NCBI GenBank assembly: GCA_035460165.1
Contig: DATHWW010000003.1
Location: 1-64,000, forward strand
Length of the DNA stretch: 64,000 bases
Direction: 5' to 3'
DNA from: MM2 sp035460165
Lineage (GTDB): Bacteria; Pseudomonadota; Gammaproteobacteria; Burkholderiales; Methylophilaceae
Position numbers and translations under genes: made by a program. Shown here one piece after another: positions 52,285-61,400 of this stretch (within the stretch, counting starts at the first letter, position 1; each line of letters opens with the position of its first letter). Under the pieces are notes generated by a model. It was not told the origin of the DNA. It was given only the letters and a program-made list of their open reading frames with translations, and did no database searches.

Positions 52285-52505
52285 CTATGCCACGCCGAGC
52301 AACGGAGCCGGAAAGGGATCAGCGGTGCGCACTGTTCGAGTTCCGCGACAAGCTACGTGTTGTGGCTTGTTAGGCGGGTTGCGCAAGCTCGCCCGTCCTG
52401 GCGAGCAGCGCGGGGGACCCGAAGGGGGCGTGGCGCTGGGGTGCCTTTTCCTTTGGTTACTTTCCCTTGGACAAAGGAAAGTAACTCGCCTGCCGGGCAA
52501 AACCG
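52285..52505. repeat. Dispersed intergenic repeat with a 10-bp hairpin
   Basis: The 325-base gap between the dehydrogenase-like gene and ilvD is GC-rich and has no supported ORF. It ends in GTTACTTTCC (52456-52465), ten bases, GGAAAGTAAC (52476-52485), then CTCGCCTGCCGGGC. TTTGGTTACTTTCCTTTGG-like and GTAACTCGCC strings are familiar to me from a repeat dispersed between genes in many beta- and gammaproteobacteria. Its function there is unclear. No second copy is seen in this window. Confidence 0.5.
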
Positions 52506-52511
52506 GCGGTT

Positions 52512-54365
52512 TTAGCGTTTCTCAACCTGGGAAACGTCCCGTACCGCCCCCTTCGCCGCCGATGTCGTCATCGCCGCATAAGCCCGCAATGCCGGCGACA
52601 CCACACGTTCGCGATTAACCGGTTTCCAGGCCTGCGCGCCCTTGGCTTCCATCGCCTTGCGGCGGCTTTCCAGTTCTTCCACTGAAACGTCCAAATGGAT
52701 ACGGCGGTTGGGGATGTCGATCTCGATGGTGTCGCCCTCTTCCACCAGGCCAATCGCACCGCCCTCGGCCGCTTCGGGAGAAGCGTGACCGATGGAAAGG
52801 CCGGAGGTGCCGCCGGAGAAGCGGCCATCGGTGAGCAGGGCGCATTCCTTGCCCAGGCCCTTGGACTTCAAGTAGCTGGTCGGGTACAGCATTTCCTGCA
52901 TGCCGGGGCCGCCGCGCGGGCCTTCGTAGCGGATCACCACCACATCGCCGGCAACGATCTGGTCGTTGAGGATGCCTTCCACGGCGGCGTCCTGGCTTTC
53001 AAAAATACGGGCACGCCCGGTGAACTTGAGGATGCTGTCATCCACGCCGGCGGTCTTGACGATGCAGCCGTCGAGCGCGATGTTGCCATGCAGCACGGCC
53101 AAGCCGCCGTCCTGCGAGTAAGCGTTCGCCTTGTCGCGGATACAGCCTTCGGCACGGTCTTCGTCCAGCTCGGGATAACGCATCGACTGGCTGAACGCGA
53201 TGGTGGTCGAGACGCCGCCTGGCGCTGCGCGGAAGAAATCGCGTACGGCGCTGTCCTGCGTGCGGCGGATATCCCACTGGTCCAGGGCCGCAGCCATGCT
53301 AGGGGCATGCACCGTCGGCACATCGCGACGGATCAGGCCGGCGCGGTCGAGTTCGCCCAGAATCGCCATCACGCCGCCGGCACGATGCACGTCTTCCATA
53401 TGGTATTTCTGTGTGGCGGGCGCCACCTTGGACAGGCAGGGCACGCGGCGGGAAATGTGGTCGATGTCGGCCATCGTGAAATCCACGCCGGCCTCGTGCG
53501 CCGCTGCCAGCAGATGCAGCACGGTGTTGGTCGAGCCGCCCATGGAGACGTCCAGGCTCATCGCATTCTCGAAGGCCTCGAAGGTCGCGATGGAACGCGG
53601 CAGCACGGAGGCGTCGTCCTGTTCGTAGTAGCGCTTGGCGAGATCGACGATCAAACGGCCGGCGCGCAGAAAAAGCTGCTTGCGGTCGGCATGGGTGGCC
53701 AGCGTGGAACCATTGCCGGGCAGGGACAAACCGAGCGCTTCGGTCAGACAGTTCATCGAGTTGGCGGTGAACATGCCGGAGCAGGAACCGCAGGTCGGGC
53801 AGGCGGAGCGCTCGACCTCGGCCACATCGGCGTCGCTGACATGGCTGTCCGCCGCCTCGACCATCGCATCCACCAGATCCAGCTTGCGCACTACGCCATT
53901 CCAATTGACCTTACCGGCTTCCATCGGGCCGCCGGAGACGAACACGACGGGGATGTTGAGGCGCAGCGCGGCCATCAGCATGCCAGGGGTGATCTTGTCG
54001 CAATTGGAAATGCACACCAGCGCGTCGGCGCAGTGCGCGTTGACCATGTATTCCACGCTGTCGGCGATCAGGTCGCGGCTGGGCAGCGAATACAGCATGC
54101 CGCCGTGGCCCATCGCAATGCCGTCGTCGACCGCAATGGTGTTGAACTCCTTGGCGACGCCGCCGGCCTTTTCGATTTCGCGCGCGACCAATTGGCCCAT
54201 GTCCTTCAGGTGCACGTGGCCGGGCACGAACTGCGTAAATGAGTTGGCAACAGCGATGATGGGCTTGGTGAAATCCTCGTCCTTCATCCCGGTGGCGCGC
54301 CACAGTGCGCGCGCGCCGGCCATGTTGCGGCCGTGGGTGGTGGTCCTGGAACGGTACTGGGGCAT
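52512..54365 (-). CDS. ilvD: Dihydroxy-acid dehydratase
   Basis: IlvD makes the 2-keto acids for valine and isoleucine. The 617-residue protein shows the cluster cysteines in SNCDKITPGM and SACPTCGSCSGMFTANSMNCL, and the carboxy LTDGRFSGGTSGLSIGHASPEAAEGG. It is closely related to edd but belongs to the long IlvD subgroup. It is divergent from lgt. Confidence 0.97.
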   Translation of the reverse strand: MPQYRSRTTTHGRNMAGARALWRATGMKDEDFTKPIIAVANSFTQFVPGHVHLKDMGQLVAREIEKAGGVAKEFNTIAVDDGIAMGHGGMLYSLPSRDLIADSVEYMVNAHCADALVCISNCDKITPGMLMAALRLNIPVVFVSGGPMEAGKVNWNGVVRKLDLVDAMVEAADSHVSDADVAEVERSACPTCGSCSGMFTANSMNCLTEALGLSLPGNGSTLATHADRKQLFLRAGRLIVDLAKRYYEQDDASVLPRSIATFEAFENAMSLDVSMGGSTNTVLHLLAAAHEAGVDFTMADIDHISRRVPCLSKVAPATQKYHMEDVHRAGGVMAILGELDRAGLIRRDVPTVHAPSMAAALDQWDIRRTQDSAVRDFFRAAPGGVSTTIAFSQSMRYPELDEDRAEGCIRDKANAYSQDGGLAVLHGNIALDGCIVKTAGVDDSILKFTGRARIFESQDAAVEGILNDQIVAGDVVVIRYEGPRGGPGMQEMLYPTSYLKSKGLGKECALLTDGRFSGGTSGLSIGHASPEAAEGGAIGLVEEGDTIEIDIPNRRIHLDVSVEELESRRKAMEAKGAQAWKPVNRERVVSPALRAYAAMTTSAAKGAVRDVSQVEKR

Positions 54366-54427
54366 GATGAACCTCGGGAAAACGTATAATCTTGCAATTT
54401 TACTCCATATTAAGACGCCGAGACTCT

Positions 54428-55210
54428 ATGCTTGTTCACCCGCAATTCGATCCCATCGCCATCCATCTCGGTCCTTTCGGCATCCATTGGTACGGTTTGA
54501 TGTATCTCATCGGTTTTCTCGGTGTGCTGTTTCTCGGCAAATGGCGCATCCGGCGCAATCCCGACTGCATCGTTAGCGAGCGCGATCTCGACGACATGCT
54601 GTTTTACGGCGCGCTAGGGGTGATTTTGGGCGGTCGACTGGGCTACGTGTTGTTCTACCAGCCGGGCTATTACCTCAGCCATCCTTTGGAAATCCTTTTC
54701 GTATGGCAGGGCGGCATGTCCTTCCACGGCGGGTTTCTCGGCGTGCTGGTGGCGATGTGGCTGTTCGTGCGCAAGACCGGCAAGCACTGGCTGGCGGTGA
54801 TGGACTTTGTCGCGCCATTGGTACCGCTCGGCCTCGGCGCCGGGCGACTCGGCAACTTCATCAACGGCGAGCTTTGGGGCCGCGCCACCGACGTGCCGTG
54901 GGCAGTCGTCTTTCCACAGGTAGACAACCTGCCACGCCACCCATCGCAACTCTACGAACTCGGCCTGGAAGGCATCGCACTGTTCCTGCTGCTGTGGATC
55001 TACTCCAGCAAGCCGCGCCCGGTGGGTACCGTTTCCGGATTGTTCCTGATCGGCTACGGCGCGTCGCGCTTCGTCGTGGAGTTCGCGCGCGAACCTGACA
55101 GTTTTCTTGGCCCATTGGCGCTGAGCATGAGCATGGGACAGTGGCTGAGCCTGCCGATGATACTGATCGGTATCTGGATGCTGCGCCGTGCCTTGACAAA
55201 AAATAGCTGA
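54428..55210 (+). CDS. lgt: Prolipoprotein diacylglyceryl transferase
   Basis: Lgt adds the diacylglyceryl group to the lipobox cysteine, the first step of lipoprotein maturation. The 260-residue membrane protein has FGIHWYGLMYLIGF, ALGVILGGRLGYVLFY, GGMSFHGGFLG, the signature GAGRLGNFINGELWGR, and RHPSQLYE. The ATG at 54428 gives the canonical amino end; a start at 54392 is not supported. It is followed by phoB. Confidence 0.97.
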   Translation: MLVHPQFDPIAIHLGPFGIHWYGLMYLIGFLGVLFLGKWRIRRNPDCIVSERDLDDMLFYGALGVILGGRLGYVLFYQPGYYLSHPLEILFVWQGGMSFHGGFLGVLVAMWLFVRKTGKHWLAVMDFVAPLVPLGLGAGRLGNFINGELWGRATDVPWAVVFPQVDNLPRHPSQLYELGLEGIALFLLLWIYSSKPRPVGTVSGLFLIGYGASRFVVEFAREPDSFLGPLALSMSMGQWLSLPMILIGIWMLRRALTKNS

Positions 55211-55214
55211 TTTT

Positions 55215-55248
55215 TTGTCACACAATTGTCACATTGACGTCATATAGT
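55215..55248 (+). promoter_or_regulatory. Pho box and -10 of phoB
   Basis: TTGTCACACAATTGTCACA (55215-55233) contains two TGTCACA repeats eleven bases apart, matching the PhoB box. TATAGT (55243-55248) follows nine bases later, the spacing expected when PhoB replaces the -35 contact. This predicts autoregulation of phoB-phoR under phosphate limitation. Confidence 0.85.
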
Positions 55249-55280
55249 GAGCAGCATCTTAGTTCGGTAAAGGAAATCCG

Positions 55281-55967
55281 ATGCCCGCCAACATATTGAT
55301 TATTGAAGACGAACCGGCCATCCAGGAGCTGTTGACGCTCAACATCACCCAAGCTGGCCACAACCCGATCCGCGCCTTGAGCGTGGAGCAGGCGCAGCAA
55401 CTGATGCGCGAAACCATGCCCGATTTGATCCTGCTCGACTGGATGTTGCCCGGCATGAGCGGCATCGAGTTCGCGCGCCGCCTCAAGTCGGACGAATACA
55501 GCAAGAATATCCCCATCATCATGCTGACTGCGCGCAGCGAGGAAATCGACAAGATTCGCGGTCTCGATGTCGGCGCCGACGATTATGTCACCAAGCCCTT
55601 CTCGCCGCGCGAACTGAACGCTCGCATCAAGGCCGTGCTGCGCCGCCGTGCGCCGCAGATGACGGACGACCCCATCGAATCCGGCACGCTGCGCCTCGAC
55701 CCGGTCACCCACCGCGTCACCGGCAACGGTATCCAGCTCGACCTCGGCCCGACGGAGTTCCGCCTGCTGCACTACCTCATGTCCAATCCCGAGCGCGTGC
55801 ACTCTCGTTCGCAAGTGCTGGATCGCGTCTGGGGTGACCGCGTGTTTGTCGAAGACCGCACCGTTGACGTCCACATTCGTCGTCTGCGCCAAGCTCTTAC
55901 CGCGTCGGGGCACGAGGAAATGATTCAGACCGTGCGCGGCGTTGGCTACCGTTTCTCGGCGAAGTAA
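55281..55967 (+). CDS. phoB: Phosphate regulon response regulator PhoB
   Basis: The 228-residue OmpR-class regulator has a receiver domain (acidic IIEDEPA, phospho-acceptor aspartate in LILLDWMLPGMSG, MLTARSEE, TKPFSPRE) and a winged-helix DNA-binding domain (LTPTEFRLL-like LGPTEFRLLHYLMSNPERVHSRSQVLDRVWG, VDVHIRRLRQAL). Its own promoter carries a Pho box. phoR follows 76 bases downstream. Confidence 0.96.
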   Translation: MPANILIIEDEPAIQELLTLNITQAGHNPIRALSVEQAQQLMRETMPDLILLDWMLPGMSGIEFARRLKSDEYSKNIPIIMLTARSEEIDKIRGLDVGADDYVTKPFSPRELNARIKAVLRRRAPQMTDDPIESGTLRLDPVTHRVTGNGIQLDLGPTEFRLLHYLMSNPERVHSRSQVLDRVWGDRVFVEDRTVDVHIRRLRQALTASGHEEMIQTVRGVGYRFSAK

Positions 55968-56043
55968 CCGATAATACGCGTCCAATGAAGCTGTAACCGT
56001 TGCACGCAACCCTCGCAGCTTCCTAGAACTGGATGCCAACTAC

Positions 56044-57357
56044 ATGCATGAATTCCGCTGGCGCCTGCTATGGCTGTCAATTCCCATATCGCTGCTCTGC
56101 CTGCTCCTTTGGCCCTTGCTCGGCCTGGAGTACGCCCTTGGAACCCTGGCCTTCGCAGCGATTGCTTACCTGATCGCGCATTTCTACTGGCTTGAAAAAT
56201 TTGCCGTGTGGCTGAAGCAGCCCGCACTAGCTGCCATGCCAATTGGATCGGGCATCTGGGAAGACGTGTTTGCCGCGCTTTATCAGGAAATCCGCCGCCA
56301 AACCAGCAGCCACACGGAGCTGACCTCCGCACTGGAGCGCTTCCAGCATGCAGCCAGCGCCTTGCCCGACGGCGTGGTGCTGCTCAACAATAGTGACCAG
56401 ATCGAGTGGTGCAATCCGCCGGCGGAGATTCAGTTGGGACTGAACCCCGCACAGGATACGGGCCAGCCCATCGGTTACCTGGTCCGCCAGACCGAATTCA
56501 TCAGCTATCTTCAGGCGCAGGACTACGCCGAACCGATCAAGCTCAACACCTTGCGCAACCCGGACATCACACTGGAAATCCAGCTGATCCCCTTCGGCGA
56601 CAAACAAAAGCTGCTGCTGTGCCGCGACATCACGCCGATGGAAAAAATCGAAACCATGCGGCGCGATTTCATCGCCAATGTTTCCCACGAGCTGCGCACG
56701 CCGCTAACCGTGGTCGGCGGTTTCCTCGAAACGATGGAGGACATGGACAGCGGCATCCCGGAAAACATGCGCCAATATTACAAGCTGATGCAGGAGCAAA
56801 CCCTGCGCATGCGTCGCCTAGTGGAAGACCTGCTGACGCTGTCGCAACTCGAAAGCAACCAGACCACGCCGCAGGAAACCGAAATCGATGTACCTTCCTT
56901 GCTCGGCATGTTGATGACTGAAGGCGAAAGCTTGAGTGGCGGCCGACATCGTTTGAAGATGGAGGCAGACAAGAACCTCAACCTCAATGGCGCAACCGAA
57001 GAATTGCATAGCGCTTTCGGTAACCTGGTCAGCAACGCTATCCGCTACACCCCGGAAAGCGGCGACATCACGCTAAAATGGGGGCTGCGTGGGGATAATG
57101 CGGTCTTCAGTGTCACCGACACCGGCCTCGGCATCGAGCCCGAGCACATCAGTCGCCTGACGGAGCGTTTCTATCGCGTCGACCGTAGCCGCTCGCGCGC
57201 CACCGGCGGCACCGGGCTCGGCCTGTCCATTGTCAAGCACATTCTGACGCGGCACCAAGCCAAGTTGGAGATCCAGAGCGAAATCGGCAAGGGCAGTACA
57301 TTCAGTGCCGTATTTCCTGCCACGCGGGTGATTCGCAAGGACTTGATCGAGACCTGA
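56044..57357 (+). CDS. phoR: Phosphate regulon sensor kinase PhoR
   Basis: The 437-residue histidine kinase has two amino-terminal membrane helices (about 8-42), a PAS region (about 95-200), the H-box FIANVSHELRTPLTVVGGFLETM, the N-box AFGNLVSNAIRYTPESG, and G-boxes DTGLGIEPEH and GGTGLGLSIVKHI. The architecture is that of PhoR, which lacks a large periplasmic sensor and reads phosphate via the Pst system. No pst or phoU genes are in the window. Confidence 0.95.
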   Translation: MHEFRWRLLWLSIPISLLCLLLWPLLGLEYALGTLAFAAIAYLIAHFYWLEKFAVWLKQPALAAMPIGSGIWEDVFAALYQEIRRQTSSHTELTSALERFQHAASALPDGVVLLNNSDQIEWCNPPAEIQLGLNPAQDTGQPIGYLVRQTEFISYLQAQDYAEPIKLNTLRNPDITLEIQLIPFGDKQKLLLCRDITPMEKIETMRRDFIANVSHELRTPLTVVGGFLETMEDMDSGIPENMRQYYKLMQEQTLRMRRLVEDLLTLSQLESNQTTPQETEIDVPSLLGMLMTEGESLSGGRHRLKMEADKNLNLNGATEELHSAFGNLVSNAIRYTPESGDITLKWGLRGDNAVFSVTDTGLGIEPEHISRLTERFYRVDRSRSRATGGTGLGLSIVKHILTRHQAKLEIQSEIGKGSTFSAVFPATRVIRKDLIET

Positions 57358-57374
57358 ATACCGAGGAGCCGTCC

Positions 57375-57851
57375 ATGTCGCTGGAAAGTTGGGAGTTGAT
57401 GAGCTATGTGGTCACCGTGATCGGCCTGCCGCTGGCAATCGCGGTATTCCTGTACGAACAGCGCAAGGAGCGGGAAAACGAGGAGGAAGAGGTCTATCAG
57501 TTGCTGTCGGACAACTACCAGGACTTCCTCAAGGTGGCGCTGGAGAATCCCGACCTGCGGCTATTCTCGATTGAAAGCACCACTACCCTCAATGAGGATC
57601 AGAAAGAGCGGCAGCTCATCATCTTCGTAATGCTGACATCGCTATTCGAGCGCGCTTACCTGCTGCTGTATGAGGATGACATGTCACCCAAGCAGCAGCG
57701 CCGCTGGAACTCATGGGAAGACTATCTGCAGGAATGGTGCAGCCGCCCGGATTTCCGCGCAAACCTGACGCGCTTGATGCACGGCGAGGACCCGAGTTTT
57801 GTCCGTTACGTGGAGCATCTCGTTTCCACGCAGGCGCCAGTTAACTCATAG
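57375..57851 (+). CDS. Hypothetical membrane-anchored protein after phoR
   Basis: I do not recognise this gene. The 158-residue product has one amino-terminal membrane helix (about residues 9-26, YVVTVIGLPLAIAVFLY), a very acidic linker (KERENEEEEVYQ) and a helical cytoplasmic part with LIIFVMLTSLFERAYLLLY and RWNSWEDYLQEWCSRPDFR. The gene begins 17 bases after the phoR stop, with GAGGAG upstream, so it is probably in the phoB-phoR transcript. Confidence 0.75.
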   Translation: MSLESWELMSYVVTVIGLPLAIAVFLYEQRKERENEEEEVYQLLSDNYQDFLKVALENPDLRLFSIESTTTLNEDQKERQLIIFVMLTSLFERAYLLLYEDDMSPKQQRRWNSWEDYLQEWCSRPDFRANLTRLMHGEDPSFVRYVEHLVSTQAPVNS

Positions 57852-57930
57852 TAGTGCTGGCGTACCGCCGGCCTACCCCAACGCGGAGCTGGGCAGTTGT
57901 CGTCAGAAGACCCACACAACGAAGGCCAGC

Positions 57931-58326
57931 TCAGGCCTTCGGTTCGAAACTCAAAGACGCCGAATTGATGCAATAACGCAGTCCCGTCGGCGGCGGACCG
58001 TCCGGGAATACATGCCCTAGATGGGCGTCGCAAACATTGCAAATCACCTCGGTACGTATCATGCCGTGAGAAATATCGCGTTTCTCGCGCACATTTTCCG
58101 GGTTGAGCGCCTTGAAGTAGCTGGGCCAGCCGCAACCGGAATCGAACTTGGTATCCGACTCGAACAGCGGCGTGCCGCAGCAGACGCAGGTATAAATGCC
58201 GTGTTCGTGATGATGAAGATAAGCCCCGGTACCGGGACGCTCGGTCGCGGCGTGGCGCGTGACTTCGTACTGCGTCGGCGTGAGTTGCGCCTTCCACTCC
58301 GCATCAGGTTTCACTACCTTGTCCAT
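57931..58326 (-). CDS. msrB: Peptide-methionine (R)-S-oxide reductase MsrB
   Basis: MsrB repairs methionine-R-sulfoxide. The 131-residue protein has both zinc CxxC pairs (TCVCCG and CNVCDAHLGHVF), the FDSGCGWPSYF segment and the catalytic cysteine in RYCINSASLSF. The ATG at 58326 has GGAG seven bases upstream; an upstream ATG at 58392 would add 22 residues. Confidence 0.96.
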   Translation of the reverse strand: MDKVVKPDAEWKAQLTPTQYEVTRHAATERPGTGAYLHHHEHGIYTCVCCGTPLFESDTKFDSGCGWPSYFKALNPENVREKRDISHGMIRTEVICNVCDAHLGHVFPDGPPPTGLRYCINSASLSFEPKA

Positions 58327-58446
58327 GGCAGTTCTCCTCGTCGTACTTTTTTGCACCGCCAATACCCCCAGAGCATCCAGCAAAGACTTCATGGCGGACT
58401 TCTCATTTGGCGTTCCGGGCGTATGACGGCAAATAGTTTTTAAAAC

Positions 58447-61400
58447 TTACAACAAGACCTTCTCGATGCCGCCCTGGTTGGCCTTCGCTACGTAATCCTC
58501 CATCCAGTTCGGACCGAGAATATTCTTCGCCAGCTCGACCACGATGTAATCGGAACCGATGCCGGTGTCCTCCTCGTAGCGTTGCAGGCCTTGCAGGCAG
58601 GAGGGGCAAGAGGTCAGTATCTTCACTTCCTGCTCCGGCGCACCCGGCGTCAGGCCGAGCTTCTTCATGCCTTTTTCCAGCTCTTCCTGCTTACGCATCT
58701 TGACCTGGGTGGCGATGTCCGGACGCGCCACGGCAAAGGTGCCGGACTCGCCGCAGCAGCGGTCGTTCAACGGCACATCCACGCCCATCAGCGCCTGCGT
58801 TACCTTGGCCGATGCGTAGGTCTTCATCGGTGTGTGGCACGGCTCGTGATACATGTACTGCACGCCCTGCACGCCTTCCATTTTGACACCCTTTTCCATC
58901 AGGTATTCGTGGATGTCGAGCAGGCGGCAGCCGGGGAAGATCTTCTCGAACTCGTACTTCAGCAGCTGATCCATGCAGGTGCCGCAGGACACGATCACGG
59001 TCTTGATGTCGAGGTAGTTCAGCGTGTTGGCGACGCGGTGGAACAGCACGCGGTTTTCCGCGGTGATTTCCTGGCCCTTGTCGTGGTTGCCGGCCGAGGT
59101 CTGCGGGTAGCCACAGCACAGGTAGCCCGGCGGCAATACGGTGATCGCGCCGGTCTCGTACAGCATCGCCTGCGTGGCGAGGCCGACCTGCGAGAAGAGA
59201 CGCTCCGAGCCGCAGCCGGGGAAGTAGAACACGGCATCCGAATCCTCGCCCACCTTCTGCGGGTTGCGGATCACCGGCACCATGGTGTCGTCCTCCAGCC
59301 CCAGCAACGCGCGCGAAGTCTTGGTCGGCAGCGCCTTGGGCATCGGCCGGTTAAGGAAGTGGATCACCTGCGTCTTGATCGGTGCCTTGCCGGTGGTTGC
59401 CGGCGGGCGCTTCTTGATCGGGCTGACCAGCTTTTTGGTCACCTTGTGGGCAAGACGTTGCGCCCAGTAGCCGAACTGGATCATGCCGACACGCAGCGCC
59501 TTGATCGTCGCTGGATCCTTGGCATTGAGGAAAGCCATCGATGCCGCCGTACCCGGGTTGAACGCCTTCTTGCCCTGCTTGCGCAAGAAATTGCGCATCG
59601 CAATCGATACGTCGCCGAAATCGATATCCACCGGGCAGGGGTTTTTGCACTTGTGACACACCGTGCAATGGTCGGCGACGTCATTGAACTCGTCGAAGTG
59701 CATCAAGGAAATGCCACGCCGCGTTTGCTCCTCGTACAAGAAAGCCTCGATCAGCAGCGACGTTGCCAGGATCTTGTTGCGCGGGCTGTACAGCAGATTG
59801 GCGCGCGGCACGTGCGTGGTGCACACCGGCTTGCACTTGCCGCAGCGCAGGCAGTCCTTGATGGAATCGGCGATGCCGCCGATCTCCGACTGCTCCATGA
59901 TGATGGACTCCTGCTCCAGCAGGCCGAAGCTGGGCGTGTAGGCATTGCGCAGGTCCGCGCCTTCCATCAGCTTGCCCTGGTTGAAGTGCCCCTCCGGGTC
60001 GACCTTGCGCTTGTACTCGGCAAAGGTATCGATGACGGTCTGGTCAAGGAACTCCATCTTGGTAATGCCGATGCCGTGCTCGCCGGAGATCACGCCGCCG
60101 AGGTCGGTCGCCAATTGCATGATACGCGCGACAGCGGCATTGGCTTCCTGCAGCATGCCGTAATCGTCGGAATTGACCGGGATATTGGTGTGCACATTGC
60201 CGTCGCCGGCGTGCATGTGCAGCGCGACGAACACGCGGCTCTTCAGCACGGTCTTGTGGATTTCGTCGAGCTTTTCCAGGATATGCAAATACTCGCGCCC
60301 GGTAAAAATCTGATGCAGCGGCTTACGCACTTCGCGCTTCCAGGACACGCGCAGATGATGTTCCTGCACTGCGCGGAATACCGGCAGCAATTCGCCGAGG
60401 CCGATCTTGGAGATCAGTTCCTGCGCCAGCGTGCCGAACTCGTGCAGCGGCGAATCGAGGCCGCCGAGAATGTTTTGCCAGTGGACGCGGGTCTCCTGAA
60501 CCAATTGCAGCGCCTGTGCGCGCTTGGCAACAACCATGTCCGGATCCGCCTGGGTGTCCTCGTCTTCCAGCAACGGCAGGTCGCCTTGCAGGAAGGTTTC
60601 CAGCGCATCCAGCAGCTTCAGCTTGTTCTTGATCGACAACTCGATATTGATGCGCTCGATGCCGTCGGAGTAATCGCCGAGACGCGGCAGCGGAATCACC
60701 ACATCCTCGTTGATCTTGAAGGCATTGGTGTGCGCGGCGATCGCGGCGGTACGCGCACGGTCCAGCCAGAATTTCTTGCGCGCCTCGGCGGATACGGCAA
60801 TGAAGCCTTCGCCGCCGCGCGCATTGGCGAGACGGACGATATGCGAAGCAGCTTCGCCGACCGCATTTTCGTCGTCGCTGGCAATGTCCGCGATCAAAAC
60901 CATCTTGGGACGCTGCGCACGGTTGGCCTTGGTCGCATAGCCGACCGCCTTGAGGTAGCGCTCGTCCAGGTGTTCCAGGCCAGCAAGGATCGCCGACGGG
61001 TTCGCGTCGAGGTAATCCTTCACCTCGACGATGGCCGGCACCGCCAGCGCGACCGAGCCGAAGAACTCCAGGCAGATCGTGCGCACGTGCTTGGGCATGC
61101 GGTGCAGGATGAAGGTCGCCGAAGTGATCAAGCCGTCGCAGCCCTCTTTCTGCACACCGGGCAGGCCAGCGAGGAATTTGTCGGTGACGTCCTTGCCGAG
61201 CCCGGTCTTGCGGAAATGCGGGCCCGGGATCGTCAGGATTTCCGGCTCGCCCTGCAGCGTCTTGCCGTCTGCCTCATAGCGGCTGATACGGAAGCGCGCG
61301 GTTTCCGCGTCATGAATCTTGCCGAGATTGTGGTCCAGGCGCTCGACTTCCAGCCAGGTCGCATCCGGCGTCACCATGCGCCACGAAGCCAGGTTATCCA

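Noticed and set aside
52325..52618. 97-codon plus-strand frame before ilvD
   Set aside because: It crosses the intergenic repeat and the end of ilvD, and has no recognisable domain or ribosome-binding site.
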